Source: Myrica gale (Eukaryota > Streptophyta > Magnoliopsida > Fagales > Myricaceae). From it: a DNA stretch of 64,000 nucleotides. Position 1 is the first letter of the stretch; every line of letters starts with the position of its first letter. The notes beneath the pieces are model-generated. The model was not told the origin of the DNA and made no database searches. It worked only from the letters and a program-made list of their open reading frames with translations. Shown here piece by piece: positions 1 to 12,860 of the stretch. The stretch is taken from positions 4,280,501 to 4,344,500 of the forward strand of contig OZ005617.1 in the NCBI GenBank assembly GCA_963930655.1. Reading direction: 5' to 3'. A program made the position numbers and the translations under genes.

Positions 1-1686
1 TGTGGTTTCTTTATTTCTTTATGAATAATTCATTAATAATTCACTTTAAACCTGGCCCAAGTTAACAAAATTAAAAATAGATAAGTTGTTTTTCTTGGCA
101 AAATTTTCGAGTTGGAAGACAATAGAATGCTAATAAACGAAAATAGAATCACATGGACTAAATTGATGTTTTTCATATCACAGGGACTAAATCGATTTTC
201 GCGTATAGCATAGGGACCGATTTTGCATTTATCCCTATATTATATGATGTATAAGTCATCTATGTTTATCTCTTTTCAAATTGCACTATAAAATTCACCA
301 CATTTAATTTAGATACAAATAGCTGAAAATAAGAAATAGCTGAGAGAAAACGATTCTATTTCCAAACTTTCAACGCTCTTCCCTGGTTGCCGGCTTTAGC
401 CTCTCAGACTACAAATTGATCTGCGAACAATAATGTAGGTATTTTGTCGGGGTCGGGTCAATGGTCAGGCAGTGGATTGAACCAGTTCGTCGTAGCACAA
501 GATCATACGGCAATTTCTTTTCCTTTTTTCTCGCTCACTTCGAAGCATTGCTGAAAGCAAGCAGTAGATATGGTACAGAAGACCAACCCCCACTTAGAAA
601 GTGGGGCTTTCGTTCACCGCCACCCACTCAGCATATATATTGTCCATCCCCTAATTAATTCCAAGCAAACTTTCTATAACAATTCGAGAAGACTATCAGA
701 TTAGTCTAATTGGGATGTTCAGAAATATTATTCTCCCTATGTTCAACGTTGGAGGGGTTAAGGATGCTGTTGATGATAATCTCAAAGGACAAATTCACTG
801 AGGTTAGTGTTAGACAACATCATTTGTTGTGGACAAATCCCTTTTAAGAGAATAGAAAATTTGATTGTTCTTCTTTTGTTGTATGCTGTGATTTGCTTAG
901 CCTGGAAAAATAAGTTTTGATTTGCCTAGAAAGTTTTAGACAGTTAACAAACACCATGATGTATAATATTTCCCATCTATCCAATGGAGCCCTTCCTATA
1001 GTGTATCCGGATTATATCCTATTTTTTTTCCCTCTTATGCTTTATTTTTAATTAACAAAGAGAGTCAATACTTGGAAGTTCGTTCGATTGAGGACACAAA
1101 ATTAGCGAGTAAAACGCCCAAACCACCAGCCACCAGCCCCAGGGAGATATCCTACCGGTCTATACGTAACGTAAGTTCCTCAGGATAATCTCCCGTTGAA
1201 TAGTACTAGTACGCACGCAACCAGCCGTGTAGCCTTCATGTGAGACTAGCTCAACGACAAAAATATCAACCTACATTCGCATGACTCAACTTCCCTGTGG
1301 AAGGGGCAGGATTAGAGAGTAGATCGACCGATGATTCACTACAAATCCTTCGCAAAAGTTGGATGGAAAAATCTGAAGACAACCAAACTATATGACACAT
1401 TTCCCCATGAATCTCCGGTACTCAGCATTCCTCAATCCCATCAGTTTGGTTTCAACCTGGTACTTGTTTTTGTTTGTTTCTTAAGCAGTCCAATCTAGTA
1501 CTTAGCGTGGACCACGGAAGCTTTAACCCAAACTTTGCGCTTGCGTTCATTCGGGATGACAAACAAAATTAATAATTAATCGGCCAACAATTTAGACAAA
1601 CAATGCTCCTCGGGGTTGGTGTGCATTGAAGTTTGAACTCAGCTCTTGTTCATGAGTGGTGTCCGGTGCTCATTCCACTACAGGCT
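1..1686. other. Intergenic, no gene recognised
   Basis: No open reading frame here resembles a known protein; the longest (461-658) has no motif. The DNA is AT-rich apart from a mixed-composition patch at about 1080-1340. It ends at the TSD of the TRIM element. Confidence 0.6.
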
Positions 1687-1850
1687 TGTTGACAATTGTT
1701 TACTCTCACATTGCCTATTGAGACTTTTTGATTATAAATATCATCATTACCTAACATTTTAAATATAAGTGAGTTAACATAATAAATTCAATTAGGTATT
1801 TTTATAATAGATGTCTCACTTATTAAAATTATAAATTTTTATTTCTAACA
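1687..1850 (+). repeat. 5' LTR of TRIM
   Basis: It starts TGTTGACAATTG and ends TTTCTAACA, followed at once by the primer-binding site. It is 164 bp and aligns with 2047-2240. Confidence 0.8.
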
Positions 1851-2046
1851 TGGTATCAGAGCAAGATTTTCGACTTTAGTCCGGTTACCTCCTGACGACC
1901 ATCCGGCTCAGTACCGGCAACCTCCCGGCTGAGTACCGGCAAACTTTGTAATTATTTTTTATCTGTAATCATTTTTTTCTGTAATTATTTTTTGTAACTC
2001 CAAACTCAAGGTTTGTCGGTTTGTCCACCTTGAATGTGCGGGGGAG

Positions 2047-2240
2047 TGTTGAGAATTGTGTAGTCCCACATTGCTTAGGCAATATGGGCATGTGACAATG
2101 TGGGCATGTGAGACTTTTGGGTTATAAATAACCCCCCTAATGTAACATTTTAAATATAAGTGAGTTAACACAATTAATCTAATTTGGTGTTCCCCTAATG
2201 GATGTCTCACTTATCAAAGTTTAAATTTTTATTTCTAACA
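2047..2240 (+). repeat. 3' LTR of TRIM
   Basis: It is 194 bp, starts TGTTGAGAATTG and ends TTTCTAACA. It is preceded by a purine-rich tract and followed by GGCT, the putative TSD. Confidence 0.8.
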
Positions 2241-2244
2241 GGCT

Positions 2245-3720
2245 CTTCACAAGGCGGAGCGCGTTCGTCCATGTTCATAAGCGTCTGGTGCAGGGCTCCG
2301 AGTGTTTGTCACCCTTACACCGACCACGATCGCCTGCAATTCGACTGCCCAAATTGCAGTGCGATTAGTGAGAGGCCAACGTGGGTCCCAGACGGGACCC
2401 ACGCGTGCCCGGGATCCCCCTTACACTACCAAGTAGCAAGCAAGGAGCTTATCTTTTCCGCAAACACTAGAATACAGGAGTACAATTTTGTGTGGGTAGA
2501 AATTGTTTCAAAATAGGAGACATTTCCAGGGCTCCAAGTGGGCCTGGAAGGCTTGCAGTATGACCCCTTTGGGTTTTATCATCTTTGGGGGTCCATTTGC
2601 TAACAGCAATCGTCGTTTGGCCAGGTTCCCCTCAGCCCTTTTCTACTCGCACTGAGCCCCTTCTGGTCCAACGGGCCAAATCAAATCTAACCCATTACAT
2701 ATAAAGAGACATTTCCACGAAGAAAAATGTATCGACAACCACTGCTTTTTGCTAAAGGGGAAATTACAATCCATTTTCTATTTATTAATTCATTTTGCAA
2801 CTACACTTTAAACTGTTAAATTCGACATATTACATCCCAAATTACGGATAGATTTACACGTGTAACATTAATTTACCATTAAAATTCTGTTACTTGATAA
2901 ATAAACTTCTATTATTGCCTAGGTTTATAGAATGGAGGTTCACTCTTTAAATCCAATGATTGACTTTTGTTCTGCTGCTATCGTCAAGCTTGGACATGGT
3001 GCCTCGAACTCACTTTCAAATGCTAGAACGAATTAAACAGAAGTCATTGCTCATCTCTTCTTCTTTTATTTGATTTTTAAGGGTGAAATTTTAATTCAAG
3101 GTGCATACAATGTGTCTAGTTTGATATCTTAATTGAAATTGTAAAATAATTGGTGGCAAATTTTAAAATAAGTGGTGGTTAAAAGGTGCAAAATGTAATT
3201 TTTCCCCCTTCCTGAAAACAATTTTTTCTTAAGTTACCATATTTTCTTAAATGTGCTTCTGCATATGTATTGAGCAGGCGAGTAAACTCTGTCCCTATAT
3301 ATACACTATCACGAAGTTTCAACCATATTTTGCCTAAGTGCAAAACAATAGAAAGGAACATCACTTTCCGGACCAACATAGATGCTTACATCATAGATCA
3401 ATAGGGCCGCATTATCCTAACCAATCAAAGCCAGAAAGAAAATCAACAAAGAAAAAGAGGTCACAACTAAAGAGAACCGTTTTCTTTTTTCCCTTTATAG
3501 TTCTTTCAGTAAATCTGTGGCCATGCTAAGGTTGATAACCAGCTACTTTCAGACACAAAACATGTCCAAGGATTATTTTACAGTGGAATCGAGAAATTGA
3601 ACTTGAAGTATACTCCAGAATACTGGACTTTCTACTCAGCTTTAGACAAAATCCAACACCTCATATTTTCAGCTCACAGCATTCAGAGCCTCCCCACCAC
3701 AACCCCAATCTCTTCATAAC
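2245..3720. other. Intergenic, possible degraded MITE
   Basis: No gene recognised. A short palindrome lies at about 2380-2403 (10-bp arms, AGAC loop). Between about 2754 and 3206 the outer sequences AGGGGAAATTACA and TGTAATTTTTCCCCC form an imperfect terminal inverted repeat, suggesting an old MITE of about 450 bp. I found no convincing TSD. The stretch just right of 3721 contains the PYL stop codon, so the left part here includes its 3' UTR. Confidence 0.4.
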
Positions 3721-5913
3721 TTAGATCGTGTCAATTGGTTCTGTCTGGTCCTGTACAGCCAAACGCTCTGAGAGATCAGCCAGTGACTTGAGGTTGCACT
3801 TGATAAGGGCCTCGACAAAGTAGCATGTTTCATCTTTGGTATTTCCGTCTGGCACATCCACCACAAATGACTCGATCACCAATGTCCCAGGTCGCCCATC
3901 AATGATCTCTGGATGGACAGTTGTAACTGAGGAGTAATTCTGCAAAATTGAGAGAATAATGGAAAAGAGTTGGAACCTTAAAATGCAGGTTCGAAAAAAA
4001 CACCAATAGGCCAACCCATGCAACCAGTATATAAGACCATAGGCCAAGAAAGTGGCCGATGGATTCCTTTGAATAAATGGAATAGCTTGGGGACATGATA
4101 GAGGAAAGATAGTTTGGCCAGATGGCAGAAATCCATGAAATGCACAAGCAAAGGAGACAGCTTGAGGTGCTAGTAGGAACCTACGCACACAAAAAAGCAA
4201 GTCAACTAAATGGAAGGCTGTCGAAAAGGAAAAGAAAATAAGGCAAACATAGCAATCTTGAAGCTTGCTTCACAGGTGGCATCGAGAGAAACTCCAATTA
4301 AACTCTAGCCCCACCCCCCAACCACACACACACCCCACGCACAAAGAAAAAAGCACCAGATGTTTCTCCAAAGAGAACAGAAAGAAATACAAATTTCAAG
4401 CGATATATAATAGATCTCATGTACAGGTAAATTTTCGTTATTTTTTAGGCCTACCATAACACAATAGCAACAGTCAAATCGGATCCAATTCTTCAATCTG
4501 CTCACCCCATTAACAGTGTAGCAGAGAATGATACTTACGATTACTCCATTTTATCTCTCAATCCCTGTATTGAAAATTTGCATTTCTGATTCTTGATCCT
4601 TCCTAAAATGACTACAGGTCTATGAGTCCATCACATACATCACCAAACATCATTCGGGTTAAACATGCAATTCATCCACCTATTCCAATGCACTAACCCG
4701 AGGAAGAATTGCAAAACCAAGAGTAAATGTCACAAAAATTGCAGACAAACAATAAAATTGAAACCACCATTAGATGCCCGGCATAACGGACTGCTAAAAG
4801 AAGCTCTTAAGTACATTTCAAAAGATTAACCCATGCAAAGGTAGAGCAAAAGGTAGTAAATAAAAAGAAAGCGCGGCATATATACCTTCAACCTATGATC
4901 TCCGCCGACGATCCTCATCCTCAAGATATGCTCCTCGTCGTCTAGAACTTCCAGTCTCTCAGAGCTAGTCGTGGCTGGCAATCCCGACTTAACATTCACC
5001 TGTCTGAGGCTCCCGATCTGGAAGTCACCCTCCACAATGCACCTGCTAATAAATGGCTTGTATTTCTGCGGCTCATCGAATCGCCTCACCAGAGACCAGA
5101 CCTATTCCAAACACCACCAATCAATCACCAATTACCAAAATTCATTGAACCCCCTCCCCACGAAACCGCTGAACTTTAAAGAACCGAACTATGACCGCGT
5201 TTGTGGTGTAAAATTTTACACCTTCTAAAATTTTAACACAATAAAATATTATAATATAATCTATCTCTCTCCCCCATCAAATCATTACTTTTCACTACAA
5301 AAAATATAAAAAAAAAATTACCTCTTCACTTTTTCACTAAACCCAATACCTAAATTTTTAACAACACTAAAATTTTACAAAACAAACCCACCCATATCAC
5401 TTCATTTTGCTTCTTTAAAAGAATACCTTTTGTTCAACAAGAAAAAAAAGAATACCTTTCGTTCCAGGTTCAATGTCTTTGAACCAAAGATTAGTTACTG
5501 GTTCAGTGGTTCGCCAATAAAGCGACCAAATCGTCCATTGACAATACCGAAGTTAACAAATAGGACTTTTTTGCATTTCTATGTGAATAAGCATATGCTA
5601 AAAAAAATGAACACTTTAAGATTTCTATTCATATCGGCCTGAGAAAAATTAACCCAAATGCTCTTGGATCTGCATGTTGGTATCAGAGAAATAACAAAGA
5701 TCTTGAAAAGAATAAATAGAAAGAAACAAAAGCATCGGTTACGCAGAAGGAAGTGGAGCTTACGAGAGGAAGAGGGGCTTTGATGTGCTTGACCAAGGAT
5801 TTGCTACACTGGTTCTCTTCGACGTCGTGCCTGTGGTGCTTCCAAACGTACTCGTCCTCCATCTTGATGTACCCGTTGCCGTTCATGGTCACGTGGTCAC
5901 TGGTCACCATCAC
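3721..5913 (-). CDS. ABA receptor, PYR/PYL/RCAR family (PYL8/PYL9 type)
   Basis: Cytosolic/nuclear abscisic acid receptor that, with ABA bound, inhibits clade A PP2Cs. Exons on the minus strand are 5913-5764, 5101-4886 and 3939-3721, all GT-AG and all phase 0, giving 194 aa. This matches the usual size and the two-intron layout of subfamily I (PYL7-10). The protein is a START/Bet v1-like fold. The gate loop SGLPA is at about residues 89-93, the latch HRL at 119-121, and the pocket lysine (in QKYKPF) at about 65. The C-terminal helix [19 protein letters not shown] is typical. The start is the first Met of a short variable N-terminus, and a second Met follows directly. A TATA-like stretch lies about 55 bp upstream (5965-5976). 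It is divergent from the primase gene. Assignment to PYL8 versus PYL9 is not resolved. Confidence 0.93.
5196..5390. repeat. AT-rich MITE in PYL intron 1
   Basis: The ends are GCGTTTGTGGTGTAAAATTT and, inverted, ACAAAACAAACCCA. The interior is AT-rich. Similar elements with GTTTG/CAAAC ends lie at 21569-21765 and 32968-33163, so this looks like a dispersed family. No clear TSD was found. Confidence 0.5.
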
Positions 5914-6548
5914 GGTGACTCTAGAAAATAAACAAGGCCGTACCGACTGGAAACCGGTGATCGGTTAATATATACCAAACGTTCGCAAATCGACGGAAAG
6001 ATGAGTTGGTTGTCGTAATATCGGTTTGGAAGTCCTCAGAAGCGTTCAAAATGCACCGCCACTGGTTCTGGAAGCTCCAATAGCTAAAGGTCCAGAGAAG
6101 TCTCTCTTTCATAATCCAATCTGAAAGACTAATATACTTAGAAAAAAAAAAAACAATCTGAAAGACTAATAATATTATAAAAATTGGCAGTAGGCCATGG
6201 GCTCGATGCAGGTCTAAACCATTACTTAATGGAACTACATTTCAGGCCCATGTTCGGAAGAAGGGATCCTTTGAGAGTTAAGAGGCTATCTATAACCTCA
6301 ATATCCTTTCGTTTTTTTTTTTTTTTGTGTCAAGTTGTTTATTTTATATTTGTGTTCAAGTAATTAAAACTTTTACTCTCTTTTTCTGGGTAAGTATTAA
6401 ATTTTATTTAAATAAAAAAATTAATATTCAGTCGTTTTATTAATTTTATTGTTATAATTTTTCTAATATCCGATGTGGTTAGCTCAAATGAAGAGTCCGG
6501 CCATAATAATCTCCTATGAGTGTTTGGACATTACTGCCCCTGGGAATA

Positions 6549-6590
6549 TTTCCCGCCAGAAAGACCTACACTTCTCTTTTTCTTCCCGCC
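6549..6590 (+). promoter_or_regulatory. Two E2F-like sites upstream of primase
   Basis: TTTCCCGCC at 6549-6557 and TTCCCGCC at 6583-6590 match the E2F/DP consensus (TTTSSCGS), the first fully. They lie about 300-345 bp before the primase ATG. S-phase genes for replication proteins in plants commonly carry such sites. Function is inferred. Confidence 0.6.
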
Positions 6591-6893
6591 ATTCCAGAAA
6601 CCCCATCCCGATTCTTCTCGTTCACGACCAGCGGCTGCCACTACACGAGGAAACGGCTTCTTCGAAAGAACCGTTTTTGCCACCACAGCAACTTATTTAT
6701 TGAGATTATTCGAAACACATTTGTGACGCTTCTTCTTTTGGGTTTAGGGTTTAGTGGCATCGCGGGTTTTAATTTGGTCTCATATTTCTTTAACCGATCG
6801 ATTATGCAGATTGGGTTATCTTTCCTGAGGTATTAGCTTTGGAAGTTTGAATCAATTGACTTCATTATTGGAGAGTAGGTATAGTTCTCAAAC

Positions 6894-9800
6894 ATGATCA
6901 GAGGGGAAATCGAAAACGGAAGCGAGGACATGGTTATCGACGAGTATGAACCTGGAGGCGGTGAACGGAGGCAAGGGAACGCCGTTCCCGATGAATTTAA
7001 CGCCAATTATCTCAAAGTCTACTACGGTAAATGCTGTACTTTTATTTCAACTGGAATGCTGTATTATTTTTCCCTGAAACAGTCTAGCTAGATTTGAATT
7101 TGCCAGGGTTAGCTCATACAGATGGATACTTTTTTTTTTTTTGTGGCAGGAAAGCTTTTTCCACATGCTGATATATTTAAATGGATGTCCTATGGAAACG
7201 GTAAAGCTGCATACGTTAATCTCCTCGAGTGCTTGTATTTTGTGTGCGCGTGCGTGGAAGCTGATACTTGGTTCTTTGTTTAATGCGTACTTGAATGCTC
7301 TTTGTAGACGGAAAGCATCCTGCCTGTGACAAGTCCTACGTTGGCCGAAGAGAGTTTTCTTTCACGCTGGATAATGACGTTTATCTGCGTTTCCAATCTT
7401 TTAACAGCGCATCTGAACTTGAGAATACAATCAAAGAAAAATGTCCATTTAAAATAGACATTGGACCTGTATACAGTGTTGATGTAAGGCTTCCATCTCA
7501 TTCCCTGTTTTGTTGGTTTGGTACATGTTTCCCTTACCAGTTTGCACCACGCTTTAATTGTTATACACTGTTGATTCACATTTATCAAAGTTCGGCTACT
7601 TAGCCTGTTTTGTTGGTTTGGTACATGTTTCCCTTACCAGTTTGCGCCATGCTTTAATTGTTATACACTGTTGATTTCAGATTTATCAAAGGTCAGCTAC
7701 TTAGCTGTCATGTTAATATTGTTTACATATATTTCATTCCATAGATGTTTTAGTTTCAAAGATACTGCTTTTTCAGTTTGCACTGTAAGCAACCAGAGGG
7801 TACTAGGTGGTTAATTCTATCCATAGCTTCTCGAAGCCTGACCTTACAATTTTAAATCAAAGAGAGCAACAATCTCTTTTAATACATACTTACCATGTGA
7901 AATTTCCCAGTTTGATCCTATATAACGCTTGCCTTTGTTATAATCATTCAGCCCTGCTTATTGATTTTTTATTCTTTTATGCTGCAGCCTGCAAAGAGGC
8001 ATGCGTATGCACAGACTGGGGGTAATGTTTTTACTCCCGTAGAGAGAGAGCTTGTTTTTGATATTGTAAGTAAATCAACTTTTGAAGCACTAAATAGTCA
8101 TAAATTCAGTGTATGTTTGACGACAAGGGCTTGCCTGTTTGACATGTTCTACTTATTACTTCATTCTGCAGGATATAACAGATTATGATGATGTTAGGTA
8201 CTGCTGCTCAGGAGCTGATGTTTGCTTGGATTGTTGGCCGCTCATGACAGCTGCCATAAAAGTGATTGATACTTCCCTCAGAGGTAGGGGTGATATTTTA
8301 TTTTAATTATTTAGTTTTCTCCATGATCCGAACAGACAGAGGAGGAAGAGTAATTGGTATCTGGTATCTTATTTGAAATTCTCAGCTGGGTATGAGATTT
8401 TAGTGGAATTGTAGCTTAATGAACTCAATCACAGAGGCTTTTTAGCAGCTGTTATAGTGAAATTCTAAGTGGTTCTGTTATGTAGAGATATGATGCTAGA
8501 AAGTTACTCCCTTTAGTATACATTTCCAGTAACAATAATGTGAAGGTAGTGTCCGAAGCTCCTTACTGTTCATATTGAGTCCATCTGGTTAAGTTTCCTT
8601 TGGTGAAATGAACATAACCAGAAGAAAACTGTAATTATCTTTAGGAAACTTGTATTAGAAGCTCTTGTTACAGAATTATTTTCGACAACAGCCTGTTTTC
8701 AGGGACATCAAAACATGATGTTTCTTGGAACGATTTTCAATGTTTTGTTTATTAAGGAAGAGCACTGAAAATATCACATTTAGAAGTGTTCTTTCTGTTT
8801 TCTGCTCAGATTTTTGAGAAACACCAGAAAAGCATCCAATGCTTCAAGCGTTTGAGATCTGAAACTAACACAGATTGATATGCTTTCCTATTGTTGATTG
8901 GAAGATCTCAAACATGTCTTTTATCTCCGCACTACTATAGGACATTGTTAGACCTATATGTGAATTTGATTTTCATCATTTCCTTCCCTCTTGCATAGTT
9001 TTACTCATAGATCTAACTCCTGTTTTGCAGATGATTTTGGTTTTAATCATATTCTCTGGGTGTATAGTGGTCGACGTGGTGTTCATTGTTGGGTTTGCGA
9101 TAGGAAGGCGAGGAGGTTATACAATAACTGGCATACATATACTTATGTATTTCAATTTAGTTACTTGTGTCATGACACTGAAAGATATGAAGTGTTCTGC
9201 CATTACTCCTGCAGGTTGACAAATGTACAGAGGGCATCTATTGCTGAATATTTCCGTGTCTACAAGGTGGTACACTACTTTCAAAATATTTGCATTTGGA
9301 AGACATTTTACTGTATGGAGGTTAATGGAATTTCCATATTCTGTTCAGGGAAATGAAAATAGTCATAAAAAGGTGTCGCTAACGGGTCAAGTTCTGCATT
9401 CATTCCTTGTGTAAGTGGTAATATATATTCACTTTCTAATTCTGGTCTCATGGATTCCTCTTATAAGACATTCCATCTCTGCAGGAGATCATACACTGAA
9501 GTTCTTAAGGAGTTCTTTGAGGCAAAGTTGCTTTTAAGTCAGAAACTGTTTTCCACTGAGGAGAGATATGAGAAGATCTTAGAGATGATTCCCGATGAAT
9601 GTATGATTTTCGTTACGCTTTCTTGTTTCTAAACTGTTCTGAGGCCCATAGTTAGGTAACTATAATACATGGAGTTATCTTTGCAGCTATTACTTCTGAA
9701 CTTCGGGGAAGGTGGCAGGAGAACAAGCGATCCTCCATCTCGAAAGAAGACACTAATGTTGTTAGATGGGAGCAATTAAAGCATAAACTGCAATCAGGAA

Positions 9801-12800
9801 AACAAAAGGTACAAAATGTCAATTGTAGCACGACTTCTCTTTCTCTGTACCTTGCAATCAACCATGGACATCTGTGCGACACATGCTAGCACTAATATAC
9901 AAGAAAATTAATATGTATGCAGTGCCAGATGCATTAGATAGATTGGACTAGGAGATTTTTCTGCCAACTGGTATTCTATTTCTAATTCCTTGCAACGACA
10001 TTGTTGCAGTCTAATAATGTAAGCAACAATTGCTTAAAACAATTTGATATAGCTGGTTTGAGCATGCTTATTTTTGGTCGCATGTATGAATGCCTGGCTC
10101 TTCAAAATCTATGAATAACTCAGTGATCTGTTGTCTGGTTATAACTAGGTCAACTTAGATAGAACCTCTATTGATGTGTTCTTTGATGGGAATGGGAAAT
10201 AAGGAAGATGTTAAAAGTGTCTGGCTGCTGAGAACGCTCCATGCAATGATTAGCTAATACGCAATAACAGGGGTTTGCCGAACTGAATCCTTGAAGACTT
10301 ACAATGAATATAGTTACAATGAACATAGTTGTGTCAAAGGTAATGATGGGTTGATGGAAAGACGGTTGGGTTCTTTACTCTTGTAAAATGCTACGCAATG
10401 TTAGTGCTTGAACTTTGTTTTACTTTTCTCCTTGTTTTAGGCACAAGGGTTGCGAAGGTGCGTTGAAGAGATCGTATTCTCTTTTACCTACCCTCGGCTC
10501 GATATGGAGGTTTGTGAATTATGCCCACTGGTTTCACTGTACATTCCTCTCAGGGTCCGATATCAGCACAGCTATATTTTATATCTTACATATCTATAAA
10601 AACTGTTTTCATTTGGCCCATCCGTTTGTGTTTCAGGTTTCAAAACATATGAACCATCTTCTGAAAGCACCATTCTGCATCCATCCAAAAACAGGTCAGC
10701 CCCTGCAATATAGATATGAAGGGCAATGTTTCAAATGGATTTTGACGGGAAATCGCATTATCAGATAACAATGTTAGAGAGTTTAATTTGGATTCAATCA
10801 CCAAAACTTTTTTAATCGAAAGAAGTACTATTAGGTAGACTGGCGATGAGTCATATGCTTAAGAAACCGTCAATATATTACGTCTGCAACCATCTATTCT
10901 GGCTGATGACTGTTAGTTTTGGCACAAACATAGCATTTCAGTCAATGTATTCTCCTGATTCCAGCTCAGGTTTGTGTTCCTATCGATCCAAACTGTTGCG
11001 AGGAATTTGATCCCACTGCAGTACCAACCCTTTCCAAGGTAAACTTGTATCGAGTGAACTTTTTTTTTTCATTTCCATACATAGATTCTTGCCTGGAAGC
11101 AGTTCAAATGTTTGGTACAGTTGTCGTTTAATATCAAATCTAGATTTTGCTCCAATTGTGTCTCTTTGGACTCAAATCTTCCCAGATAATAATACGGATC
11201 TGAGAAGAACTAAGTTATTTATGACCGATTCTTTTACTGCTTATTGGAAATTGTGCGGATGTGACTTCTCTCTGTTGATTTATTTTGGTTTGCTTTGTAA
11301 AAGTTGAACATTAGACCTAGTCTATTCCCATCTGTGGCCTTTTCTACTGTTGTTTCTAGTTTTGTCTTTCGTAGTCATAATAGCTGTCCATGTCCGTGCG
11401 GCCAACTCCAAGTCGTGGTAACAAAGGCTTTGTTTCGGTATAGTTTTAATGCTCATCCATAGATACTCCAGCTCAACTATACAATAATTTCTTGATTTCT
11501 ACCTTGTAATTGCATGTTACTTATTGCGTTTCCAGATGCAAGTTAAGTGAATTCTTTTCAGGCTTTATTTTGGGCTTTTAATTTGTTGCGGTTAGAGTTT
11601 CTTGAGAAGTTTGATTGGTTGCTTGTTTATGGTGTTCCAAAACTCCACTCTATCAAGCCTTTGTTCCGACTGCCTGGTTCCTTGAATAAAAGATTGATTT
11701 CTCTACCCCAGCTGCCGCTTGTTATGCAGGCTAGCTTAAAGGATCCAGTTAATGTGCCAGTTGATTAATAATCATACAATTGAACTATTAAATGTGTGAC
11801 ATTTGCCATTTTTCGCCTCTTGAAATCTTCTTGGAGTTCACTTGCACCTTAATTCATCCGTAAGAGCAATAGGATGAGGGATGAATGCTTTTCCTTTACT
11901 TGCTATGTAATTTGTCTACTGGATCTCTTGAAGCTTATTTTAGTTTATTGAATCTGCAGCTTTTAGAAGAAATTAACATGGGAGGTTTGAGAGCAGATGT
12001 GGATAATGGTATGGCAATAGAAAAGTTATTTATTTGATTGAACTTGTATGTATTTATTTATTGCAGCTTTTGCATTACCTTTACAGTCCTTGTTTTAATC
12101 ACCAATTGCTTCCTGGAATATTATTTTGGGGCTGACAAAGACAATCTCCAACAATAAAACTACCTGGTTGATGCAACAGCGGGGATTTTTTCCATATAGG
12201 GTTCCTTAAACAAATATCGAAGATGAGAACACCTGAGATCTTAATAGGATCCCTTGCATCGCATGCTCAATTCAACGCATATCATTTGGAAATTGTTTTC
12301 CCAGTATTAATGATGGCGTTGTGCACTTTTTACTTGAATGCAGAATGGGATGGAACCTCACTGGGAAAATCAATCAGGTTTTTCAGATCGTCATTCTTGC
12401 AGCCTCTACTAAAGTCTTGCAAGGTATATCTCACCACTATTGCAAATTTAAGGCTGCAATTTTTAGCTTTGATTGGATAGTTCTCCGTCTATGCTTTGGA
12501 TTATTCTAGGCTATGGCTATTTAGAATTGGTGGTGTCAGCTAAAACACGTACTACCTGAGAAAGGGTAGGCCTTGGAAATGGTTCAATCAGAAGGTGTCT
12601 TTTTTAAAACCTTTTCTTTGTCAAGTAATGTCAAATAGGTTTCTTATAAATGAATGCCTATTTGCACCTCTTATGCAGATGCTTAAAACAATGGGTAAAT
12701 GTATAAATCTTGTTTCCGTAACTAGGTTTTCTGTTGCAGCAGCTAGTTTTAGAGAAGGAAGCACTAGGTTAACCATTGCAGTTCACAAATGTTGCAGGAG

Positions 12801-12860
12801 GAGATTGAAAATACTCATAATGCGAAAGTGCAGCAGTCGAGGAATTCTCTCAGTTGGTAG
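6894..12860 (+). CDS. PRIM1: DNA primase small (catalytic) subunit
   Basis: Catalytic subunit of the polymerase alpha-primase complex, which makes RNA primers in the nucleus. Exons: 6894-7026, 7150-7200, 7308-7483, 7988-8065, 8172-8283, 9031-9115, 9215-9266, 9349-9410, 9485-9600, 9687-9808, 10441-10509, 10637-10694, 10965-11038, 11960-12008, 12344-12423, 12798-12860. They sum to 1380 nt (459 aa), and the phases agree at every junction. Diagnostic blocks are [19 protein letters not shown] near the N-terminus, the metal-binding acidic motif FDIDITDYDD, a Cys-rich [11 protein letters not shown] segment, [12 protein letters not shown], and a C-terminus [20 protein letters not shown]. At exon 13 I used the acceptor at 10964 because the alternative at 10969 breaks frame; this yields [10 protein letters not shown], slightly unlike the usual TGRV at that point. 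It converges with the ERF gene. Confidence 0.92.
7504..7703 (+). repeat. Tandem duplication in primase intron 3
   Basis: Two near-identical copies of a 100-bp unit (7504-7603 and 7604-7703), each beginning CCTGTTTTGTTGGTTTGG. A few substitutions and small indels separate them. It lies wholly within the intron between exons 3 and 4. Confidence 0.85.

Larger units (their letters stand above)
1687..2240 (+). mobile_element. TRIM (terminal-repeat retrotransposon in miniature)
   Basis: Two related terminal repeats (1687-1850 and 2047-2240) both begin TGTTGA-AATTG and end TTTCTAACA. Directly after the first lies TGGTATCAGAGC (1851-1862), the usual plant primer-binding site complementary to initiator tRNA-Met. 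Directly before the second lies a purine run (GCGGGGGAG), the polypurine tract. The interior is only about 196 bp and codes for nothing, which defines a TRIM. The flanks share GGCT (1683-1686 and 2241-2244), a probable 4-bp TSD. The right repeat is 30 bp longer, mainly because of a local duplication of the motif GGGCATGTGA. Such elements need enzymes supplied in trans by autonomous LTR elements. Confidence 0.85.

Noticed and set aside
2202..2516. 104-codon open frame after the TRIM
   Set aside because: It begins inside the TRIM LTR and shows no recognisable motif.
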